From Chimonanthus salicifolius (lineage: Eukaryota > Streptophyta > Magnoliopsida > Laurales > Calycanthaceae), in the NCBI GenBank assembly GCA_013350335.1, contig CM023541.1, positions 64,538,413 to 64,602,412 of the forward strand: a stretch of DNA of 64,000 nt. The letters run 5' to 3'. This document shows positions 13,601 to 22,600 of this stretch, piece after piece. How positions within the stretch are numbered: the first letter of the stretch is position 1; each line of letters starts with the position of its first letter. Under the pieces are notes generated by a model, which searched no databases, was not told the DNA's origin, and saw only the letters and a program-made list of their open reading frames with translations. The position numbers and the translations under genes are program-made.

Positions 13601-16600
13601 GGTGCTCGTATTGGGTGCCCTTTAATAAAGTTTTGGTTACAATCTTTAGTAGAAGAAGAGAGGCCAACCATCCCACCATATACAAGACTGTTCTCATATA
13701 TATAAAACTGATCTCATATTGCCTTGTCTCAGACTCAGGCATGAGTTTCTTTGTCTTCCTCTTCTTTCTTTCTCCCTTTTAGTGGTAACAATTTTGTTGA
13801 TAAAAGAGGGGAAAACAGAACAAATTGCAGCTATCCATGATAAAATTTGCAGAAAACAGTTACAAATGAGAATCTACCTAATTTCGTGTAAATGGCATCA
13901 TTCATGAAGATGTGATGATTCACTGAAGCACTGCAGAATGCCAGCTTTTGTAAAACGCACCTGCAGAGACCCCTGCCATTTCTTTAGAGGAACTGCTCTG
14001 ATTGGTAGCTTACAATTTTTTCTATAAAGGTATGCTTTTGAGATGGTCATATCCTCACAAATTCTCCTGTTTTCTCTCCCATTTAGAAGAAAAAAAGGGG
14101 GGAAAACCCTCTTTTTCCTCTCTTTTTGAACATGCCAGGCGATTGCCAATCGAGAGTTCCTATAGGACTTGATGTTTCCTACTAAGGGGGCATTGCCTTA
14201 CCATCCATGAGGATCTGGACAGAGCTGGGAATGGCCCCATAACTGACCAAGAAAAAGACCTTAAAGAACAAGGACCAGCAAAGGGACAATGCAACAACAC
14301 ATGATCAATAGGCTCTTCATTAGAACAACATTAAGAAGCATACATTGGGAAAAGAAAAGTTCCTAGTTTCCTACTGTGATAGAAGGTGGCTGACCAACTG
14401 AATGCCATTACTCTGTGGGGGGCCATGGATTTTCAAACCACCTTGAAACGGATGTGGAATGAGGACTTGGGCTTCAACATGGAGAAAGCAGATTTGTTAA
14501 AAAAGATACCATTGGGTTCTTTATCTCAAATCATTTTTTTTCTTGAAGCTCTTATTCCATATTCTTCTAGCATCAGTAGTTTCTTCCTCCTACTACTACT
14601 ATGATTCTTTCTTTCATTCTTTTCGCGGATGCGTTTGCACGAATGTATGCGTTGCTGGTTGCCATGTTTGTGTCATGTATATATGCATGTGTAGGTTTAT
14701 GGATGGTGTAGGTAGGTGTTCAGGTGCAGCCTGCTTTCACATACGTACAATTTTTTTCATGTAGCCTTGCCTCATGGGCTGTTTGTCATTTCCACTGATG
14801 GAAAATAAAGAGCATGGAACCTTGCAATGGGTAGCTCAATTGGTAGGCACTTTGGTTTAGAACCAAAGATCCCAAGTTTGAGTTCCATAGGAACCCGATG
14901 CCCGTGGCTTGCAAGGAGCTGCGTGCATCCGGAGTTTTACCTAACACCCTCGTACTTGGGGCGCGGGCAGGAGGGAGGGATAACTCTTCGTTCATTTTCA
15001 ATGAAAATAAAAATGTCGTGTTTTCATGACCCAACATGAGGTTCGGTATTGTATTATAGCACCTACTGGATAATATGAATTAAACTCAAACATAAATTTT
15101 TCTTCAAAATTACTTTCCTTGAAGAAATAGACAGATAACCTCTTAGCCTCAAAAGAAACAGTTTTTCTTCTTCTTGCCTTTTTTCCCCTTTTGTTGTTGA
15201 AAGATAACAACTCCATTCCTTCTTTTTATTATCTTTTTAAAGAAACTGCACTAGCACAAGTTTATGAGGGATGTGGATACAGTGGTGGTCCAGTTTTTCT
15301 TCTTTTTCATGTTTACCTAGAGGAATGTGCAACACAACAAAGATGAGAGAACATGGGTATGCTTGTGTCACATTGTGTGTGTATTTGCATGTTGGTGGGT
15401 GCAGTTATAGTGAGGTTAGGTGAATAGATATGGGTGTAGTTACAGTGTGGATGTATGGCGGTATATCAAATCTTTCATTACCTTTTCTAGATAGATACTT
15501 GGTACCTGAAAGTGTGCCACAATACGTTGGAGCCTGTACTTTTTAGTGAATTTAATTGTTTATAATTTTATTTCTCTGCAGTTAATAGAAGGAAACCTGT
15601 ATTTTTTTTCTTTTTGAAGGTAATGTGTGATTTTCAATTGCTGGAGTCATGTATTTGATTGCATGACATCTTTTTGTCTGCATGTGTCGGCTTTCAGAGA
15701 TATTTAAGTTATCATCAGGGATGGTCTTGTTAATTAAATGGTATTTATATGTCTAGGTGTATTTTGACTTTATGAGGAGCTTCCGAGCCGAGTTTGATGA
15801 CTTATTTTCAGGAGGGCCTGATTACTTCTGTCGAAATTGGACTGGGTGCTTCTGGGGAGCTAAAATACCCTTCATTCCCAGAGAGGATGGGATGGAGATA
15901 CCCTGGTATTGGTGAGTTTCAGGTATCTTTTTTCAGTGGGTACTCTTTATCTATATTTATTTTACATGAATCCATGCTTGAGAACTCAAAGCATTGGTAT
16001 TATATAGCTACTGCATCGATCAATTCTAATTTTCTTGTGGTCGTAGGTCTGGAAAGCTATAATCATAATCCAGCTTACTGCATGTTTTTTATTAATTTGG
16101 CTGTAGTCCACTTATCAGTTGGAAATATGTACTTAACATATTGGATTTGACATCCATACTGTCCATCTATGATGTTAAAATTATTCTAGTGAAGATGATG
16201 TAGACAGTTTGTTAGAAATTAACTGGTGTCATTGTGCATTTCATTCCTTGCGTACTGTAGAGTCCAAATTAAGTCACCGTTGGAGGAAGAGTTCTACCAT
16301 TTGACTTAATCAAGTAGATACCGGATGAATCGCCCGTCTAGATCAGTTCATCTTCATCTCCCAAGGACAAAGGAAATTCCCCTAGCTGAGCTAACAGATT
16401 AGCTCTGCTCCCACCCTTGAAAGAACGTAACTCTCATCTAAAGTCAAAGTGTCCAGGTGATCTGTTGGCCCTCGACCGTATAACAATCCTGTACTAGGGC
16501 ACACTTGTCCCTAGAAATTCTTAAAAGCCTTGGGAACAACTCCTTTAGAGGTCTGTCACCCATCCAAGTATCCTTCCAAAAGAAGGTCCTATCACCTCTA

Positions 16601-19600
16601 CCAACCAATAAATGTGTGTTACCTTTGTTCAAACTCCCCACTGCGGATCTGCCTAAATCTAACTGCCACCAAACCCTGAATATCGGAGATCTGAATTTTT
16701 CAACGTTTTCGCCTAAAGCCCAATCATTACTGTCGTCCAACCCATACCTCGCAGTCAACACCCTTGCCCACAATGCATTCCTTTCCTTTCCAAATTGCCA
16801 ACACCACTTGCAAAGAAGAGCTTGATTCCTAGCCCTCCTTGTGATTTAGGCTTAATAGCCTCTTCCCAAGCTACGAGATGAACCTTCCTTTTCTCCTTCT
16901 TGTCACCCCATAGAAATCTCCTAAAGATCTGTTCAACCTTTTTCACTATTCATTTAGGCATTTCAAAAAGGATGGGTAGTTGACAGGGAGATTTGTTAGC
17001 ACAAAATTGATTAGGGTAAGGCAACCCCCAATGAAGAGGTTACGCCTTCCCCAACCACCCAATCTCTTTCTAGCTTTTTTCACCACAACTACCCAAAACG
17101 TTTTAAGTCTAGGATTCCCTCCCACAGGTAGTCCTAGATAGATGAAAGGCAGCCTCCCCGTGCCACACCCAATATTCTCTGCTATCTTTTTAAGTAAATC
17201 ATCCTTTACATCAATTCCGATAAGGGTGCTCTTGCCATTATTAACCCGAAGACCGGACACCAGTTCAAAACATCTTAATATTACTTTAAAACCCTTGACT
17301 TCATCTCTGTTAGGTTAAAAAAAAAATAGCGTATCATCAGCGAATTGCAGATGTGTGACGATCAGGACCGTCCAATGATGAACTAAAACCTGTGACTAAC
17401 CCTAACACTTTGGTTTTCTTGATGAGTTTCGTTCTGACTTTCACCAACAAGGATGAAAATGAAAGGAGAGAGAGGATCTCCCTGTATCAAACCTCTAGAA
17501 GCTGTTATTGGTGAGATTGGAGAGCCATTTACAAGTATAGAGTACAATGTGTCCTCTATATAAGTTTTTATCCATTGTCTCCAACGAAGCCCAAAACCCA
17601 CCAATTGACAAAATCGTATGCCTTTTCCATATCAATTTGAAGAGAAGCCCTGGTTTCTTGCTCTTTCGCCTCACATGTACTAGGTCATTATCGACCAGAA
17701 CCCCATCTAAAATCTACCTATCTTCCACAAAAGCCCCCTGTGACTCACTTATAACCTCAGGTTGTGCTTTTTTTAATCTATCGGCGAGGACCTTGGCTAC
17801 GAGTTTATAGACACTACCAATGAGGCTTATTCACCTATAATGTGACAATTCTGCCAATCTTTCACGTTTTGGAATTAGGGTGATGAAGGGTTTTTCAAAC
17901 TCCTGTTAATGATACCATCTCTATGAAATTCGTTGAAGACCCTAACAAAGTCCGGTCCTACTATTTCCCAACAAGATTTAAAGAAAGCAAAGTTAAAGCC
18001 ATCGAGCCTCAGTGCTTTATCCCCTTCTAGACTGTCTAGGGCCATCTTAATCTCTTCCACTGAGAATTCTCTCTCCACCCAAACAACCCTCTCCCCACTT
18101 ATCCTACCAAACTGAATTCCTGCAATCGATGGTCTAGGTATCCTTTTCTCTATCAAAGAGGCAAAACAAAGCTTAGTAAAAGGAGAGCTAGGACCTCTAG
18201 GAATTTGGGCACTAGGCGACCTAGGTGAAGGCTCGGACAAATGCAAGAAAGTAGGATTAGGGACGTCACCTAGACCCCCAGAGGGATTATAGAAGAAAGG
18301 GGAAAAGAGGGAAGTTAGGAATGAATGTACCCAATCAGTAGGTGAAGGAGCATGAGCAACCGCAGCCGCCCTAGGAATGGCGAGCCGGTAGTCCCACGCA
18401 GCAACTAGAAAAGAGAAGATTGTAGAAGCCAAGGAGTAACACTTGAAGGTCCTAAAGTAGAAAATGAGCCTCGACTGAAACGTTTGTGACTCTGCATGAT
18501 GAAGTTTGTCTTGTTAAGGAAGAAGAGCAGCCTCCCCAGCACCAAAATTATAGCCTGGGGAAACAAGGAAGAAAAAAGACCACGAGGTCTAGAAAAGAGA
18601 TGGTCAGAAAATAGAAAAGGTGAGAGAGGAACCTACGTCCACTCTTGGTGTCACCCAACATTGGACTATCTGAAACACACTGAAGAAAGGGTCAACACCC
18701 TAAACAATACACACCTAATATTTAAAGGTTCAACCACCAAGGTCTAGTCCTCGACTCCTATTTTTTATGGTGGTTTGATCAGGTTTAATCCATTTTACAA
18801 CAACAACTTAATGAAAATAAAAGAACAACACTTACCTTGGGCTCTGTGAAGATCTTGATTAGTGTTCTTGGATGACGCCTCCGTGCTTCGGTCTTCAATA
18901 CTTGATCAACTCCAGTGTATGCACAACCATAGGAGAGGCTAGGTCTAGGGTAGGATTAGGATTCTATAATTTTTCCCTAGAAAAAATCACCATTAACAGT
19001 CGTTGAAGTGATTAGAGAAGATTAATAGAGGCTCAAAGATGATAAGCTATGGCTGGAACCTCTTCAGAGAGTCTAGGAGAAATTAGGCTTAATTCTTACT
19101 TAATTAGCTTAATCCTGATTAGAGAAACGAGCCATTATGTTACTGTTAGGTTTATTAGCAAATAAACACACCCAAAATAAATATCGGAATAAAATAAAGC
19201 ACAAGCAAACACCGACGATTTACGTGGTTCAGCCCACCCTTGGCCTACGTCCACAGAGCGTGAAAATATATTATTATTCAGAGAATAGAGAAGAAAGAGA
19301 TTACAATATAATTGTCTCGGGTTTTAAACGAAACCCAATATCAGAGAACCCAATTCTCAATCAAGACTGCTGCCCGAATGCACCCCTCTTGTCGAGCCTA
19401 TCTTGATGGTTCTCAGTTGTCTTTCACAACTGCAGATCTCTCTCAACTCTCCTCAAGATTGGCAGCCTTCTTCTTGCTGAATCTCAGCCGACACGTGGCA
19501 GCCCCTTTCTCTGTTTTAGAGCTGATTGAGAAAACCCAGATCTCTTGTTTTTCTTCTCTAGTATGCACCCACCAGACAGCCATCTCTCTGGCTGCTACTC

Positions 19601-22600
19601 GATAACTCCTTGCTGCTGTCGTGTACTGTATCTCTGTATACAGTCGTGTAGCTGCTCTCCATGCCTGTCAGTGCTGCTACTCTCCTCTGTTCGTGTGCCT
19701 GACAGTACTTCAGCACACCTCTGTTCCAGCCAGCGTTATCCTCTCCTTGCTGTAAGGTGTCTCTGATCTCTCCTTTACCAGGAGAGTACCACGTAGAGAG
19801 GTCTGAGCCTTCCTCTCATAGATCAGCCCTCGATGCAGCCTTGAAAACCATGCTGGTTTTTCCCTCCTCTTGCAGTCTGCGGATAAACAAACAGTCCACG
19901 CTGGCTGTATCCTTCTAACAGATCCGTGTGTATTTATAGGCAACCCATCTTCCTTAATAAACTGCAGTCGGTCCCTCTTCTAATTCGGTCCCTTCTATTT
20001 AGACTTGCCTTGCTATTTCTGACGCAAGACAAGGGATAGGGTAACCCTAAATACCTAATGTGGTTCCCTAAAATTTAAAAGGGGATGAAAATAATGCACG
20101 CTAAAACTAATATGGGCTGAATCTAAACTAAACTAACAATTAATATATACAATTAAATAATATAAATTTACCACACACAATCATGCAAATTCTATTTAGA
20201 ATCTAATGTGAACGAAAATAATGGGGTTCAAAATATATTGTATTAAATGGCACAAGCTGAAACTTAGCCACTTGCGATACTAAGAATTGGAATAAAGGGG
20301 GGATACAGATGGAATTAAAAAAAAAAAGAGGACAGACTTAGGCTTAAAGATGAGTCACGGTGGTAAGGATAAGGAAATTTATGGAATTAAAAGATGGGGG
20401 TACGAATGGAATTAGAAGAGAAGGGGGTGAATGGGATTTTAAAGAAAGGGTCACGGTGCGAAGGGTTCGGTTGTGCAGCGAAGAGGACGATGGAATGTAA
20501 AAAAAGGTGGCTTGCGGCGAAGACTATGGCTTAGAGAGGGTATGCGACAACTCTGAATGTTGTTGTGGGAGGGTCACGACAACAACAAAGAGGGGATTTG
20601 GAGGTGACGGCACATAGGAGAAAGGCTATAGGGGAAAACGGCAGTATATGTGCTTAAGGGGAGGGGCGACAGCAGTAGGGTGGTAAGGAGGGGCTTCAAA
20701 TGGGTTCTGGGCCCAGGTAAGGGATGCAGCTGTAGTATGGGGGGTTGTTAGAGGGACGACAGTAAAGGGACTGGGGTATGGCTTGGCTGGAAGCTAAAGA
20801 AGAGGAGAAAAAAGAAAGAAGAATAGAAGAATACCTGATCAAGAAGATGGCTTCTCGCCTAGGCTTCACGCCAATATCCGTGGATTCACACCACCACAAC
20901 CATGCGCAAGAGGCAAAGGTAAACCTTTATTTCATTCATTGATATTCTGAGGCCTCAATGAGGCCTACAAAGCTTATGTAGAGTTCCCCTTTCTTAAAAT
21001 AAAAATAAAAACAATTACAATGACTAAACTACCCTTAATAAAAAAGAAAATACTAAAAATAAACTATATAAAAAAAAAAAACAAGGAACACGGGAACATC
21101 ATGGAGCAATCACGGAAATGGCAAGGAGGGTGTATGCTCCGCATCAATTTCTCTCTATCTGCCGTATTCCATGCAGAGACTTTTTCTCATCCAACTTTTA
21201 GCAACTTCCTCACATACAGTAGTTGACATACATAGCAGCTACCTTACTTGCAGTTATGCCCAAATTAGAATTGTGGATTCGAGCCACATGCCTAACAGTT
21301 ACTGTGCAAACGGCTAGTCCTCGACCCCTCGAGAGCCTGGCTCGGAGGGTCGAGGCCTACGACGGCTAGTACAGCTAGCAGAAAATGGCTAGGTCTCGAC
21401 CCCTCGAGACTAGGCTCAAAGGGTCAATCCATCATCGGAGGATTGAGACTAGTCCTCAAGGATTCAAACCTGAGAGTGTATTTTGTTGTAAATGTATGAG
21501 CTCTCTAATAAGTGTTCGGGGAGTTGTGAGTCCGTTCGAGGCATCCAGCTCGAGGACTCGAACATTGGGTTCAAAGGGTCGAACCCGAGAGGTATTTTAC
21601 TGTAAAAGTTTTTGGTCTCCTGATATCTTGACTTGACCCACGAGAGAACCCTTGAGCCTTCGAGCTCGGAGGCTTGAGCATAGTCTTGAGGACTAGAGAG
21701 CACTCTCGAGACACTTGATCACATTTAGACTAAAGGAATTTAGGCTCCAGGAAGAATCTTACAAATTTGGTCCTTTTGCCTAAGGGTGTTTAGGGTCAAC
21801 TATGGTCCATTTTACTTGATCGGTTGCCCAAAACATATGGAGAAAATATTCAGTTTGCTTCTGATCTTGATGCAACATCTTCGGTCTTCCAGAGGCAAGG
21901 TTCAGGACACAGTCATGGAATTAACAAGATGGAGATACAGATAAACTGTGGCTCAATACTTCTTGCCGCGTCTTTCTTCCTGGGCACAAAACGAATCTAG
22001 AACTGTTCCTCATTGCCTGAAGAAACCTTACAGCCAGCTGTTAGTGGTAAGCTTCGGTAGATTTGATACAAAAAGGGTGATGGGAATTCTCTCTCTACCA
22101 CGGCCACCCTGACGTCCCTGCATCCGTTGCCACTCTCCTCGTCCTCATCCTCCCACTACCCCTCCTGATCTCGACCCCCTTCTCCAATCTTCAGGTGAGA
22201 AAACTCTCGCCCCTTCTCTCTCTCTCTCTCTCTCGCGATCTCTCTCATACTCTCTTGCTCTCGTGCTTTTTTCTTTTAGCAGTAACAAAGAAATATCATT
22301 AAAATAGGGAAGAGTACATATACAAAAACATAGGGCATGGTCTAAAAGGATTAGACCGCAACTAGAACTGGAGAAGAAAAAATACAATCATATAAGAAAC
22401 ATAAGAAAAACTAAAACTGCAATCTCTCGTGTTCTCTTCATTTTTTTTTTGCTTTGTATGTACAGCCTACTTTGGATGAATATGACAATTCCATTAAGAA
22501 CGCATTAAGATAACTGATAGCATAAGATTAAAAAATGAGAAATGATCACTCATGCACTGGGTTGCACAGTATTACTGTGCTCACCTAGGTATGGGTCCAA

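Larger units (their letters stand above)
18631..21930. mobile_element. LTR-like repeat, family D copy 1 (split by nested LTRs)
   Basis: This segment matches 57560-58625 in order. Shared blocks are ACCTACGTCCACTC or its variant, CGACTCCTATTTTTTATGGTGGTT or its variant, a run of CTCGA-rich direct repeats (21315-21660 here, 58130-58380 there), and a terminal CTTCGGTCTTCCAGAGGCAAGG-like block. The copy is interrupted at 19144-21297. With that insert removed, the flanks join in the same order as in the uninterrupted copy. No protein is encoded. Termini are not resolved. Confidence 0.6.

Noticed and set aside
14827..14900. A functional tRNA gene
   Set aside because: A- and B-box-like sequences are present, but the acceptor stem does not close and a SINE body with an A-rich tail follows.
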